Positions 35,161 to 45,544 are shown, counted from the stretch's first letter. The stretch: 64,000 bases of DNA from Vibrio pomeroyi (GCA_041879425.1 CP090854.1:496001-560000); one strand, 5' to 3'. Notes: generated from the sequence alone by a model not told the origin. Translations and numbers: made by a program.

Positions 35161-38100
35161 TATACTGCCTCCACTTCTTCCGTTTGTGCTTGTTGTGCTT
35201 CAGCTTTACGCTTCTCAAGAACTGCTTTGTAGTCGCGTGGCATTACTTTAATTAGTGATGCAACACTTGCTTCAAAGTTGTCTAGGAAAGACTGAGCAAC
35301 TTCACTTCCTGTGAATTCAACGTGCTTGGTTAGCATATCTAGTAGAAGATCTTTATCTTCTTGTTCAATTGGATCTAGGTCTACAAGTTCAGAGTTAAGC
35401 TTGGTTTCGAAGTCGCCCGCTTTATCCCAAACATAAGCGACACCGCCACTCATACCCGCAGCAAAGTTACGACCTGTTGAACCAAGGATAATAGCAACAC
35501 CGCCAGTCATGTATTCACAACCGTGGTCACCAACGCCCTCAACAACAACCTTCGCACCTGAGTTACGAACACAGAAACGTTCACCAGCCATGCCGCGAAT
35601 GAAAGATTCACCTGAGGTCGCACCGTAGAAACATACGTTACCAACCACGATGTTATCTTCAGCAACGATAGAAGATTTCGCATCTGGGTACAGTACCAAA
35701 GTACCGCCAGACAGACCTTTACCCCAGTAATCGTTCGCGTCGCCTTCTACTTCGAACTTAACGCCTTTCGCAAGGAACGCACCGAAAGATTGGCCAGCAC
35801 TACCGTGGAACTTAACGTTCATTGGTTGTGGTAAACCTTGGTCTTTGTAAACCTTCGAGATTTCGTTCGACAGCATGGTACCCGCAGAGCGGTCTGTGTT
35901 GATGATAGGGAAGGTCGCATTCACGGCTTCACCTTTTTCAAGTGCAGGAATCGCAGCTTGAATCAACTTACGGTCTAGAACATCTTCTAGGTTGTGGTTT
36001 TGCTGTGTCTGGTTGTAGATACCATCTTCTTCACGAGCCTGCTCAATGTGCAGTACAGGTGTTAGATCTAGGTTCTTGTACTTCCAGTGACCGATGTCGT
36101 CACGAACTTTAAGTTTGTGCGATTGACCCACCATCTCATCGATAGAGCGGAAGCCAAGTTCAGCCATTACTTCACGTAGGCCTTCAGCCATGTATTGGAA
36201 GAAAGTCACTACGTCTTCTACGCGGCCGTCGAAACGCTCACGCAGAGTCTTGTTCTGTGTTGCAATACCAACAGGACATGTATTCTTGTGACACTTACGC
36301 ATCATGATACAGCCTTCAACAACCAATGCTGCTGTTGCTACGCCCCATTCTTCAGCACCAAGTAGTGTTGCTACTGCAAGATCACGTGGTGTTTTCATCT
36401 GACCATCAGACTGAACAACGATACGGTTACGTAGGCCGTTTTTCAGTAGTGTTTGGTGAGTTTCCGCTAGACCCAGTTCCCAAGGCAGACCAGTGTGACG
36501 GATAGAAGACATCGGAGATGCACCCGTACCACCATCAAAACCTGCGATAAGTACTACGTCAGCTTTCGCTTTTGCTACACCCGATGCAATCGTACCTACG
36601 CCAGCTTCCGATACTAGCTTCACGTTTACACGGCCGTTACGGTTCGCGTTTTTCAGATCGTAGATCAGCTGAGCCAAATCTTCGATTGAGTAGATATCGT
36701 GGTGTGGCGGTGGAGAGATAAGACCTACGCCCGGAGTCGAGTGACGCGTTGCGCCGATCCAGTCATCAACCTTATCACCAGGTAGTTGACCACCCTCACC
36801 AGGTTTCGCACCTTGAGCCATCTTGATTTGCAGCTCATCAGCGTTAGATAGGTAGTAAGACGTTACACCAAAGCGACCAGAAGCCACCTGTTTGATAGCT
36901 GAACGTTCCCAGTCACCGTTTTCTTTACGTTCGAAACGTGCTGGATCTTCACCACCTTCACCTGAGTTTGATTTCGCGCCAATGCGGTTCATTGCAACAG
37001 CCAGTGTTGAGTGAGCCTCATGCGAGATTGAACCAAAGCTCATTGCGCCAGTAGCGAAACGCTTAAGGATGTTCTCGATTGGTTCTACTTCTGCTAAAGG
37101 AATAGAGCCTGCAGGGTTCTTGATGAAATCAAGTTGGCTACGTAGCGTTGCTGCGTTGTCGCCTTGGTCATCGACTGCTTTTGCGTACTTCTTGAACTGA
37201 CCGTAATCTTTGTTACGCGTCGACTCTTGAAGTAGAGAAATTGTTTCTGGGTTGAATAAGTGTTTCTCACCACGTTGTTTCCACTGGTAAACACCACCAA
37301 CATCAAGGATTTGAGCTGGGATTTCACGTGCTGGGTAACCAACACGGTGACGAACAAGCACTTCACGTGCGATATCGTCGATCGTTAGACCTTGGATACG
37401 AGAAACCGTACCAGTGAAGTATTTTTCAACCACTGATTTGCTTACACCAAGTGCTTCAAAGATTTGTGCACCGTGGTAAGACTGCAGCGTAGAGATCCCC
37501 ATCTTAGAGAAGATCTTCAGTAGACCGCCGTTAACACCTTTACGGTAGTTATCGAAGAACTCACGTGGGTGTACGTTTGGATCTAGCTTCTTAGTACGTT
37601 GCAGTTCAACAATCGTTTCAATCACTAGGTATGGGTTAACTGCGTTCGCACCGTAACCGATAAGTGTTGCAAAGTGGTGTGTTTCACGAGCATCACCCGT
37701 TTCAACAACGATGTCACACTTAGCACGTAGGCCTTTACGGATTAGGTGGTGGTGAACCGCGCCAACCGCCAGCATTGCTGGGATAGCAGCGTGGTTAGAG
37801 TTAACCGCACGGTCAGTCAGTAGGATGATAGAGTAGCCGTCAATCACTGCGTCTTCCGCATATTGGCAGATACGCTTAAGTGCGCGCTCTAACTTACCTT
37901 GGTCGCCATTTGCTTGGAATACGATATCCAGCGTCTTCGCTTGAAGGTGCTCGTTATCGATTGCACGTAGCTTTTCTAGCTCAGAGTTAGAAAGTACTGG
38001 AGACTCAAGCTCTACTTTTTGACAGTGCTCAGGTGTTTCAGCAAGTAGGTTCTGATCTTTACCTAGGTAAGTGTTCAGAGACATAACCATACGCTCACGA

Positions 38101-39707
38101 ATCGGGTCGATTGGCGGGTTAGTTACTTGAGCAAACAGCTGTTTGAAGTAGTTTGAAAGGTGCTGCGATTGGTGAGAAAGAATCGCTAGCGGCCAGTCAG
38201 CACCCATTGCAGAAAGCGGCTCATAGCCTGTTTTCGCAAGAGGTAGAATAATTTCGTTTACTTCTTCAGAGCTCACACCAAACGATTGTTGTTTGTGCAG
38301 AAGCTTCTCTGGAGAAGGTTGGCTAAATTCGTTACTCGCATCTGGTAGCTTTTTCAAGCTCAGAAGGTTTTCTTCAACCCATTTCTCGTAAGGTTGTGCT
38401 TTCGCGATGCCATCTTTCACTTCTTCATCAGAAATGATGCGGCCTTGCTCAAGGTCAGCAACGAAGATACGGCCTGGTTGTAGACGACCACGGTACTCAA
38501 CGTTTTCTGGTGCGATTTCAACTACGCCAGACTCAGACGCCATCACTAGGAAATCGTCTTTTGTCACTGTGTAGCGAGAAGGGCGCAGACCGTTACGGTC
38601 AAGTGTTGCACCTACTTGAACACCATCAGTGAAACATACAGATGCTGGGCCATCCCATGGTTCCATTACGTTCGCGTGATACTGGTAGAACGCGCGACGC
38701 GTTGGGTCCATGTTTTTGTTTTCTTGCCATGCTTCCGGGATCATCATCATCAATGCGTGTGGCAGAGTACGACCAGACAGAACCAGAAGCTCAAGTGCCA
38801 TATCGAAGTTTGATGAATCCGAGCTACCTTCCTGACAGATAGGCAGTAGCATGTCGATTTCAGCTTGTGTGAATAGATCCGATTCAAGGATCGCTTCACG
38901 CGCTTTCATCCAGTTTAGGTTGCCGCGAACCGTGTTGATTTCGCCATTGTGCGCGATGTAACGGAAAGGCTGAGCTAGACGCCAACGTGGGAATGTATTG
39001 GTAGAGAAGCGAGAGTGTACAAGTGCTAGAGCTGTCACCATAGTTGGGTTTTGCAGGTCTAGGAAGTACTGAGGAACTTGTTCTGTTGTTAGCTGACCTT
39101 TGTACACCAATGTCTTGTAAGACATAGAGTTGATGTAGAAGTCATCACCGATATTTGACACGCTTTCTAGGCACACACGAACGGTGTAGTTACGTAGAAC
39201 ATACAGTTTGCGCTCAAGCTCTTCTGGAGTAATACCAGGGCCGCCAGAGATAAATACGTGTTCAAATTGAGGTTCAGTGCTTAGTGGGTCAGCACCAATC
39301 ATTGAGTTGTCAGTTGGAAGTTCACGGTAGCCGATAACTTCTAACTCTAGGCGTTGTGCATTGCGTTCTAGAATATCACGACACTGTGCACGTTTGTGTT
39401 CATCTTTAGGGAAAAGTACAACACCAACACCATATTTTTCAAAAGATGGCAGTTTAATTCCAAGCTTTACGGCTTCTTCTAGTAAGAATTCGTGCGGCTT
39501 CTGTAGCAGGATACCTGCACCATCACCAGAACACGGATCACAACCTTGGCCGCCACGGTGTTCCATACGTGCAAGCATATCGAGTGCTTGAGTTACTACA
39601 TCATGAGATTTGCGATTCTTTAGATGCGCAACAAAACCGATACCACAAGCGTCATGCTCCAGTTCAGGAGTATACAGACCCTGTGAGTTCTGCTCTTGAT
39701 CTACCAT
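35160..39707 (-). CDS. gltB: Glutamate synthase large subunit, second paralogue
   Basis: A 1515-residue GltB. The N-terminal propeptide ends before Cys21 (EHDACGIGFVAHL), the presumed nucleophile after processing. The glutaminase domain, central domain, FMN-binding synthase domain ([34 protein letters not shown]) and beta-helix domain are complete; 3Fe-4S ligands are in CIMMRKCHKNTC. It is about 28 residues longer than the other GltB in this window and diverges along its whole length, so the two pairs are ancient paralogues. The C-terminus is charged and Gln/Glu-rich. The gene has a structured upstream leader. Confidence 0.96.
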   Translation of the reverse strand: MVDQEQNSQGLYTPELEHDACGIGFVAHLKNRKSHDVVTQALDMLARMEHRGGQGCDPCSGDGAGILLQKPHEFLLEEAVKLGIKLPSFEKYGVGVVLFPKDEHKRAQCRDILERNAQRLELEVIGYRELPTDNSMIGADPLSTEPQFEHVFISGGPGITPEELERKLYVLRNYTVRVCLESVSNIGDDFYINSMSYKTLVYKGQLTTEQVPQYFLDLQNPTMVTALALVHSRFSTNTFPRWRLAQPFRYIAHNGEINTVRGNLNWMKAREAILESDLFTQAEIDMLLPICQEGSSDSSNFDMALELLVLSGRTLPHALMMMIPEAWQENKNMDPTRRAFYQYHANVMEPWDGPASVCFTDGVQVGATLDRNGLRPSRYTVTKDDFLVMASESGVVEIAPENVEYRGRLQPGRIFVADLEQGRIISDEEVKDGIAKAQPYEKWVEENLLSLKKLPDASNEFSQPSPEKLLHKQQSFGVSSEEVNEIILPLAKTGYEPLSAMGADWPLAILSHQSQHLSNYFKQLFAQVTNPPIDPIRERMVMSLNTYLGKDQNLLAETPEHCQKVELESPVLSNSELEKLRAIDNEHLQAKTLDIVFQANGDQGKLERALKRICQYAEDAVIDGYSIILLTDRAVNSNHAAIPAMLAVGAVHHHLIRKGLRAKCDIVVETGDARETHHFATLIGYGANAVNPYLVIETIVELQRTKKLDPNVHPREFFDNYRKGVNGGLLKIFSKMGISTLQSYHGAQIFEALGVSKSVVEKYFTGTVSRIQGLTIDDIAREVLVRHRVGYPAREIPAQILDVGGVYQWKQRGEKHLFNPETISLLQESTRNKDYGQFKKYAKAVDDQGDNAATLRSQLDFIKNPAGSIPLAEVEPIENILKRFATGAMSFGSISHEAHSTLAVAMNRIGAKSNSGEGGEDPARFERKENGDWERSAIKQVASGRFGVTSYYLSNADELQIKMAQGAKPGEGGQLPGDKVDDWIGATRHSTPGVGLISPPPHHDIYSIEDLAQLIYDLKNANRNGRVNVKLVSEAGVGTIASGVAKAKADVVLIAGFDGGTGASPMSSIRHTGLPWELGLAETHQTLLKNGLRNRIVVQSDGQMKTPRDLAVATLLGAEEWGVATAALVVEGCIMMRKCHKNTCPVGIATQNKTLRERFDGRVEDVVTFFQYMAEGLREVMAELGFRSIDEMVGQSHKLKVRDDIGHWKYKNLDLTPVLHIEQAREEDGIYNQTQQNHNLEDVLDRKLIQAAIPALEKGEAVNATFPIINTDRSAGTMLSNEISKVYKDQGLPQPMNVKFHGSAGQSFGAFLAKGVKFEVEGDANDYWGKGLSGGTLVLYPDAKSSIVAEDNIVVGNVCFYGATSGESFIRGMAGERFCVRNSGAKVVVEGVGDHGCEYMTGGVAIILGSTGRNFAAGMSGGVAYVWDKAGDFETKLNSELVDLDPIEQEDKDLLLDMLTKHVEFTGSEVAQSFLDNFEASVASLIKVMPRDYKAVLEKRKAEAQQAQTEEVEAV

Positions 39708-40237
39708 AGATACATCCTTCCAGTTAAATCTAGGCGCAACTTCTTTGTATAAAGTCAGCCTTGTCCTTTTATATTTATGGGTCTAAACCTGCCTATGCTG
39801 GCGGTTTGAATCCTTTCCGTATCTCGCAGGAAAAGTATTGCGAGAAAAACAATCCTTAGTGATATCCGTTTATTTTTAACCACAAACTAGTGGTTTATAT
39901 AGGTGGGAGTTAGATATCACCGACTTATTAGCAAGTTTTCGTTGTAAGTAAATACTCAAAAATAGCCAATATGTGTAAGTATCCTACAATTTTGTCTAGG
40001 CGAATTGCAATGAAAGTTGACCCATGTAGACCATTTTTTTCGTTTTATTTTGAATTTTTTGTCTAACAAATGTGCAACATTAGGCAAATAGAGCCGATTT
40101 TTTGCATGTTTATTGATATTTGATAGGTTGCTCGCAAAAAGCCTTGAGTAAACTAATTGGTCGAATTTTGCAGGGATGTAATTTTTTTTCAAAAAAAGAC
40201 TGATATTCATTCTTATTTACTTGAGCGCTTTGAAAAT
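39708..40237. promoter_or_regulatory. Divergent interval between second gltB and yhcC with hairpins in the gltB leader
   Basis: 530 bases without a recognised gene. On the gltB side two hairpins stand out: 39785-39808 (AAACCTGCC / GGCGGTTT, one bulge) and 39822-39845 (TCTCGCA / TGCGAGA, perfect). Both would lie in the gltB leader RNA about 80-140 bases before the start codon if transcription begins further out. A further pair AAACCAC / GTGGTTT flanks CTAG near 39879-39896. The yhcC side is AT-rich with poly-T near 40030 and 40185. No promoter was fixed. Confidence 0.45.
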
Positions 40238-41191
40238 ATGCAATTACATGAGTTGGTTAATACTATCGGCCAAGATCTTCAACGTCGTTATGGCGAAAAG
40301 GTTCACAAACTAACACTGCACGGCGGTTTTAGTTGTCCAAACCGAGATGGAACCATTGGCCGCGGAGGCTGCACTTTTTGCAATGTGGCTTCTTTTGCTG
40401 ATGAACAAACTCAGGTTCAAAGTATTGCAGACCAACTAAAAGATCGTGCGGGTGAAATCGCTCGCGCTAAGAAGTATCTTGCTTATTTTCAGGCGTACAC
40501 CAGCACTTATGCTGAGGTGCAAGTGCTCAAGAATATGTATGAAGAGGCACTAAAAGCACCGGGCGCCGACATCGTTGGGCTGTGTGTTGGTACAAGACCA
40601 GACTGCGTACCTGATGCTGTGTTGGATCTGCTAGCGGGCTATGTAAAGCAAGGCTATGAAATCTGGCTGGAACTTGGCTTGCAAACGGCTAATGACAAGA
40701 CCCTAAAACGCATCAACCGTGGACACGATTTTGCGGTGTATGAAACGATCACCCACCGCGCACGTGCGTTAGGTATTAAGGTGTGTACTCACCTTATTGT
40801 TGGCCTGCCAAAAGAGACCAAAGCAGATAACCTTGAAACCTTAGACAAGGTATTGGCGGTAGGAACCGATGGCATCAAACTTCACGGCCTTCATATAGTA
40901 GAGGGCAGCACTATGGCTAAGGCATGGAAAGCGGGTAAGCTAGAAGCACCAAGCCTTGAAGAGTACATAGATGTTGCTACGGATATCATTCAGCGCACAC
41001 CTGCGAACGTGGTTTATCATCGCGTTTCATCAGCCGCGAGGCGTCCAACGTTGCTTTCTCCTTTATGGTGTGAAAACCGTTGGTTAGCGATGACTGAGAT
41101 TGGTCGTTCATTAGATAAAACTGGCGCGCAAGGCATCAAAACAGGTTCAGCATTTGAGTATACGCTACCCGTTTTAAACGCAGCCAATTGA
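40238..41191 (+). CDS. yhcC: TIGR01212 family radical SAM protein YhcC
   Basis: A 317-residue radical S-adenosylmethionine protein closely matching E. coli YhcC. The N-terminal KVHKLTLHGGFSCPNRDG is followed by the cluster motif GGCTFCNVASF; the Cys set near residues 25-40 includes CPNRDGTIGRGGCTFC, giving the C-x(n)-CxxC pattern that binds 4Fe-4S. Later motifs are GLCVGTRPDCVP and WLELGLQTAND. Its reaction is unknown. ATG 40238 gives the E. coli-like N-terminus MQLHELVN; an open frame upstream (to 40157) lacks similarity. Neighbouring gltB and downstream arcB repeat the E. coli arcB-yhcC-gltBD linkage. Confidence 0.92.
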   Translation: MQLHELVNTIGQDLQRRYGEKVHKLTLHGGFSCPNRDGTIGRGGCTFCNVASFADEQTQVQSIADQLKDRAGEIARAKKYLAYFQAYTSTYAEVQVLKNMYEEALKAPGADIVGLCVGTRPDCVPDAVLDLLAGYVKQGYEIWLELGLQTANDKTLKRINRGHDFAVYETITHRARALGIKVCTHLIVGLPKETKADNLETLDKVLAVGTDGIKLHGLHIVEGSTMAKAWKAGKLEAPSLEEYIDVATDIIQRTPANVVYHRVSSAARRPTLLSPLWCENRWLAMTEIGRSLDKTGAQGIKTGSAFEYTLPVLNAAN

Positions 41192-41282
41192 TAGAAATTG
41201 GTGAGAGTAGGTAACAGCAGATAAAACCAACAAATAGTGGTAACATTTCCCTCACAGAATTTATGGTATAGATTGAGAGTAA

Positions 41283-43034
41283 ATGGAACTGGTAATGACT
41301 TGGTTGTGGGACAGGGCGTATGGCTACGGTATTTATATCGTTCTCATGTTGCTGATTGCTCTCATCTGCTGGCACCTTTATTCACGTTATCAGTCGCATA
41401 TTGAACAGCTTCTTCTCTCTACTCCGTCGCCACTCTATTTCGTCGATGTGCGAAGTGGCGAGATCCTCTATGCCAATCGCCAAGCGATGCAGTTACTTGG
41501 TATCCGCCAAATCGGTGTTAATTTTCGCTTTCCTACCGTGGAGAGTGAGAACAGCTTTCGCCACTATTTAACCAATCACATCAACTCCCGAGCATTTGAG
41601 CAGATCTCGTTTTGGGCTCTTTCTGAATTTGAATCTTTTAAGATCAATTTAGTGGCTCGTAAGATCCGCTTTAGAAGCAAGAAAGCATGGATAATTCACG
41701 CCTCTCCCTACAAGAATACTAATGAAGAGCAGTCTCAAGAAGTTCGAGAACTGAATGTCGCGCGTACGGCTTTGGACTCTTTGTCTGAGTTGATCTATGT
41801 AAAAGATCAGAAGGGGGAGTTGGTCGCGAGTAATCGTTCGTTTAAAAAGTTTTGGCACGGTCGCCCAGAAGAGGGCACCCTGAGTGTTTCTGGTGGTGCA
41901 TTGAAAGGCCGTGTTAGTGAACGTTCGTGGACAACCGATCAGGACGGAAAAGGGTGTTTGCTCGAAACCTATCAAAGTGTGCTGCTTTCCCAAGACGGAG
42001 AAACAATCGGTACGCTCTCTATTAGCCATGATGTGACCGATTGGCATGACATGCAGCAGAAACTGCGTGGCGAGATGGAGAAGCGTAAAGATACCGAAGT
42101 CGCACTTGCCCAGCGTGACACCATCTTACAAAACATTTTAGAGGCCAGCCCTGACTCGATTGGTATCTTCAACGAGAACATGGTTTATCAAGCGTGTAAT
42201 AAACCGTTTGTCGCGGCGCTTGGTATTTCTGAAGTGAGTGATTTAGTCGGTAAGCGTCTGCAAGACGTGGTGCCAAACAGCATGTATATGCGCATCTCAG
42301 ACACTGATCATCAAGTGCTCCATCACGGTAAATCACTGCGCTACATCGACAAGGTGGTGTCTAGTGATGGCGAATACACTTGGTATGATGTGGTGAAATC
42401 ACCGTTTAGAGATCCTGCCTCTAGCACCAATGGTGTGCTGATCATGGCCCGTGATATCACTGAGCGTTACCTTGCGGAGCAAAAACTTGAAGAGGCGAAC
42501 CTTGAGCTTGAGCGCCTCAGCTTTATGGACAGCCTGACTCAAGTATCTAATCGACGCCGTTTTGATGAGCAGTTGTCGACACTGTGGCATTACCATGTGC
42601 GTGAGAAGCTACCACTCACAATTATGCTGTGTGATATCGACTTCTTTAAAGGCTATAACGATTATTACGGACACCAGCAAGGTGATGATGCGCTTATCCA
42701 AGTCTCTCAGGCGTTTAAAAAGGTACTCAATCGCTCGTCAGATTGTGTGGCTCGTTACGGTGGTGAAGAGTTCGGTTTTATTCTGCCAAATACGACGGCT
42801 GATGGTGCGCAGCTGGTGGCAGAGCGCATTCATAGTGAAGTCGTTAAACTGCGGCTAATACACGAGAAGTCGGCAGTCTCCGAATTCATCACGGTGAGTA
42901 TTGGTATTATCTCTTACATTCCGACACCTGATGACGAAATGGAATCTGCGGTTGCCTTGGCTGATAGCGCGTTGTACCAAGCGAAATCGGATGGCCGAAA
43001 CCGTTCAATTGTGCATCCATCGTCGATTCGCTAA
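41283..43034 (+). CDS. PAS-domain diguanylate cyclase
   Basis: A 583-residue membrane-anchored protein: one N-terminal hydrophobic segment (about residues 14-36), a PAS-like domain (SPLYFVDVRSGEILYANRQAM), then two further PAS modules (about 155-260 and 280-400), and a C-terminal GGDEF domain. The active site is RYGGEEF (GGEEF at 493-497) and the product-inhibition I-site RSSD is intact at 484-487, so an active, feedback-controlled cyclic di-GMP synthase is expected. The start may be ATG 41283 or 41295; neither has an ideal ribosome site. It lies between yhcC and arcB. Confidence 0.93.
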   Translation: MELVMTWLWDRAYGYGIYIVLMLLIALICWHLYSRYQSHIEQLLLSTPSPLYFVDVRSGEILYANRQAMQLLGIRQIGVNFRFPTVESENSFRHYLTNHINSRAFEQISFWALSEFESFKINLVARKIRFRSKKAWIIHASPYKNTNEEQSQEVRELNVARTALDSLSELIYVKDQKGELVASNRSFKKFWHGRPEEGTLSVSGGALKGRVSERSWTTDQDGKGCLLETYQSVLLSQDGETIGTLSISHDVTDWHDMQQKLRGEMEKRKDTEVALAQRDTILQNILEASPDSIGIFNENMVYQACNKPFVAALGISEVSDLVGKRLQDVVPNSMYMRISDTDHQVLHHGKSLRYIDKVVSSDGEYTWYDVVKSPFRDPASSTNGVLIMARDITERYLAEQKLEEANLELERLSFMDSLTQVSNRRRFDEQLSTLWHYHVREKLPLTIMLCDIDFFKGYNDYYGHQQGDDALIQVSQAFKKVLNRSSDCVARYGGEEFGFILPNTTADGAQLVAERIHSEVVKLRLIHEKSAVSEFITVSIGIISYIPTPDDEMESAVALADSALYQAKSDGRNRSIVHPSSIR

Positions 43035-43185
43035 ACAAACCTATCACTGACTTAACCAGTATTTACTCGGGTTATCTGTTTTAAACAATATAACCCTAGC
43101 TCTCTTGCTGCATGTGATGTAGCTAGCTTACCTCCTATCTTCAAACAGGGTAGAATGTTGCTAGTCTTATCGCATGGAGCGCTAA

Positions 43186-45537
43186 ATGAAACCCATGAAA
43201 AATCTCGCCCAGTATTACGTGGATCTACTCGTAAAACTGGGGATTGTCCGCTTTTCTATCTTACTCGCCCTAGCGCTTGTTGCCCTCGCTGTTGTTGTGC
43301 AAGTCGGCATAACCCTCGCACTCAAAGGTAATGTTGATGATATCGACATTGTCCGTTCAGTTTTCTTCGGTTTAGTGATCACACCTTGGGCGGTTTACTT
43401 CCTGTCCGTGGTGGTTGATCAGCTGGAAGAGTCGCGTCAAAGATTGGCGAAGTTGGTCTCTAAGCTTGGTGACATGCGTGAGCGAGACCAAGAGCTCAAC
43501 AATAAACTGCAACTCAACATCGAGAAGCTCAATCAAGAAATCGAAGAGCGTGAAAAAGCAGAAGAAGCACGCGCTGAAGCGATGCATGATCTCGAAAATG
43601 AAGTCTTTCAACGTGAACGAACTCAGCTTGAGTTAGCTGAACGTACTGCGCTACTGCGTTCTTTTATCGATGCCTCGCCTGACCTTATTTACTATCGCAA
43701 TGAAGAGGGTGTTTTCTCTGGTTGTAACCGTGCGGTTGAAGAGCTCACTGGCAAAACAGAAAAAGAGCTAGTCGGTTTGACGCCTTGGGATGTCTACAGC
43801 AAAGAGGTCGCTCAACAAGTTGTGGAAACCGATAAGAAGGTGTTTGCCGATAACCAAGCGCTCACTTATGACCAATGGCTTGAATATCCTGACGGACGTA
43901 AGAGCTACTTCGAACTGCGTAAAGTACCTTTCTACAGCAAAGATGGCCGCCACTTAGGCTTAGTGGGTTTTGGTCGTGATATTACCGAGCGTAAAGAGCA
44001 TCAAGAGTCGCTAGAGAAGGCCAGTCGTGATAAGACCACCTTTATCTCAACCATTAGTCATGAGCTAAGAACGCCGCTTAACGGCATTATTGGTTTGAGC
44101 CGTATGTTGCTTGATAGCCAGCTGACCACGGAACAGCGTAAGCAGATGCAAACCATCAAGGTGAGCGCAGTGACACTGGGTAATATCTTCAACGATATTA
44201 TCGACATGGATAAGTTCGACCGTCGCAAGCTTGAGCTATTCCCAACCCCAATCAACTTTGAAGATTTCGTTGTTGAGATCGAAAGTATCTCTGCATTGAT
44301 GGCTGAACAAAAAGGATTGAGATTCGATCTAGAAAGGTTGTCTGATCTTCCTGCTGCCGTTGAAGTGGATGGTACTCGCCTGAGACAGGTGTTGTGGAAT
44401 CTCGTAAGTAACGCGATGAAGTTCACCAAAGATGGTGGTGTGGTGATGACAGTCAGCGCCGACATTGATGGCGACTTTGCCAACATTACTATGGAAGTGG
44501 AAGACACCGGCATTGGTATCCCTGAAAGTGAAATCGAGAAGATCTTCGCGATGTATTATCAGGTGAAATCTGGAACGGATAATCTGCATGCGGTCGGCAC
44601 AGGCATTGGCCTAGCTGTGTCGCAGCAGCTGATCAATATGATGGATGGGCACATCGAAGTCACCAGTGAAGAGGGCTTTGGTAGTACCTTTACGGTATCG
44701 ATTCGAGTTCCTGTTAATCACGATACTCAAGCATTGATTAAGACCCCAAGAAAGCAGTCGAATCTTAAGATCTTCATGGTTGAAGATATTGAACTGAATA
44801 TCACGGTGGCTCGCTCTCTACTTGAAAGCTTGGGTCACGAAGTGACAGTGGTGATGACGGGTAAAGAGGCGCAAATTGCCTTCAACCCTGAAGATTATGA
44901 CTTGGTACTGTTGGACATCCAACTGCCAGATATGACTGGCTTCGATATTGCTCAATACTACCGCGAGAAGTACAGCCAGTTACCGCCTTTGGTTGCGTTA
45001 ACTGCCAACGTGCTCAACAACAAACAAGAGTACTTCCAGAAAGGCATGGACGAAGCGATCAGTAAGCCATTGTCGGTTCGTGCTATCCAAGATGTGATCA
45101 GTGAGCTTATCGAGGATGCACCAGAGGTGGTCGAGAAAGTCGGAAATATTGAAAAGAGTGAAGAGAGTAAGCCAGTTCTTTCATCTATTGATACCACTTT
45201 GCTTGATATTGATATGCTAGAGTCTTATGTTGACATTGTTGGACCGAAACCGGTTTTGGATAGCATCGCGATGTTTGAAGATATGATGCCGGAGTATATG
45301 GAAATATTGAATTCCAACATGGTCGCGAAAGACCAAGCCAGTATCGTTTCTGAGGCGCACAAGATCAAAGGCGCGGCAGGTTCGATTGGTTTGAAACGCA
45401 TACAGCAAGTTGCTCAGAAAGCCCAGTCTCCAGATATGCCTGCTTGGTGGGAGAATATTTCAGATTGGGTCGATGAAATTAATAACGAATACCAGAATGA
45501 CATTGAAGTCCTAAAAAGTTGGTTAAACCAAAGGTAG
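43186..45537 (+). CDS. arcB: Aerobic respiration control sensor histidine kinase ArcB
   Basis: ArcB is the tripartite hybrid sensor that phosphorylates ArcA when the quinone pool is reduced. The 783 residues contain two membrane segments (about 21-45 and 58-77), a coiled-coil linker (about 78-150), a PAS domain (about 153-270), HisKA with His292 (STISHELRTPLNG), the ATPase domain (DTGIGIP, GTGIGLAVS), a receiver domain with Asp577 (YDLVLLDIQLPDMTG) and an HPt domain with His725 (AHKIKGAAGS). Cys180 (FSGCNR) is kept, but residue 241, Cys in E. coli, is Tyr (GRKSYFELRKVP). A small lipoprotein gene follows after 7 bases and arcA is convergent. Confidence 0.97.
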   Translation: MKPMKNLAQYYVDLLVKLGIVRFSILLALALVALAVVVQVGITLALKGNVDDIDIVRSVFFGLVITPWAVYFLSVVVDQLEESRQRLAKLVSKLGDMRERDQELNNKLQLNIEKLNQEIEEREKAEEARAEAMHDLENEVFQRERTQLELAERTALLRSFIDASPDLIYYRNEEGVFSGCNRAVEELTGKTEKELVGLTPWDVYSKEVAQQVVETDKKVFADNQALTYDQWLEYPDGRKSYFELRKVPFYSKDGRHLGLVGFGRDITERKEHQESLEKASRDKTTFISTISHELRTPLNGIIGLSRMLLDSQLTTEQRKQMQTIKVSAVTLGNIFNDIIDMDKFDRRKLELFPTPINFEDFVVEIESISALMAEQKGLRFDLERLSDLPAAVEVDGTRLRQVLWNLVSNAMKFTKDGGVVMTVSADIDGDFANITMEVEDTGIGIPESEIEKIFAMYYQVKSGTDNLHAVGTGIGLAVSQQLINMMDGHIEVTSEEGFGSTFTVSIRVPVNHDTQALIKTPRKQSNLKIFMVEDIELNITVARSLLESLGHEVTVVMTGKEAQIAFNPEDYDLVLLDIQLPDMTGFDIAQYYREKYSQLPPLVALTANVLNNKQEYFQKGMDEAISKPLSVRAIQDVISELIEDAPEVVEKVGNIEKSEESKPVLSSIDTTLLDIDMLESYVDIVGPKPVLDSIAMFEDMMPEYMEILNSNMVAKDQASIVSEAHKIKGAAGSIGLKRIQQVAQKAQSPDMPAWWENISDWVDEINNEYQNDIEVLKSWLNQR

Positions 45538-45544
45538 AAGAATA

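Noticed and set aside
40157..40237. N-terminal extension of yhcC
   Set aside because: The E. coli-like N-terminus begins at 40238; the added residues come from an AT-rich poly-T/poly-A region.
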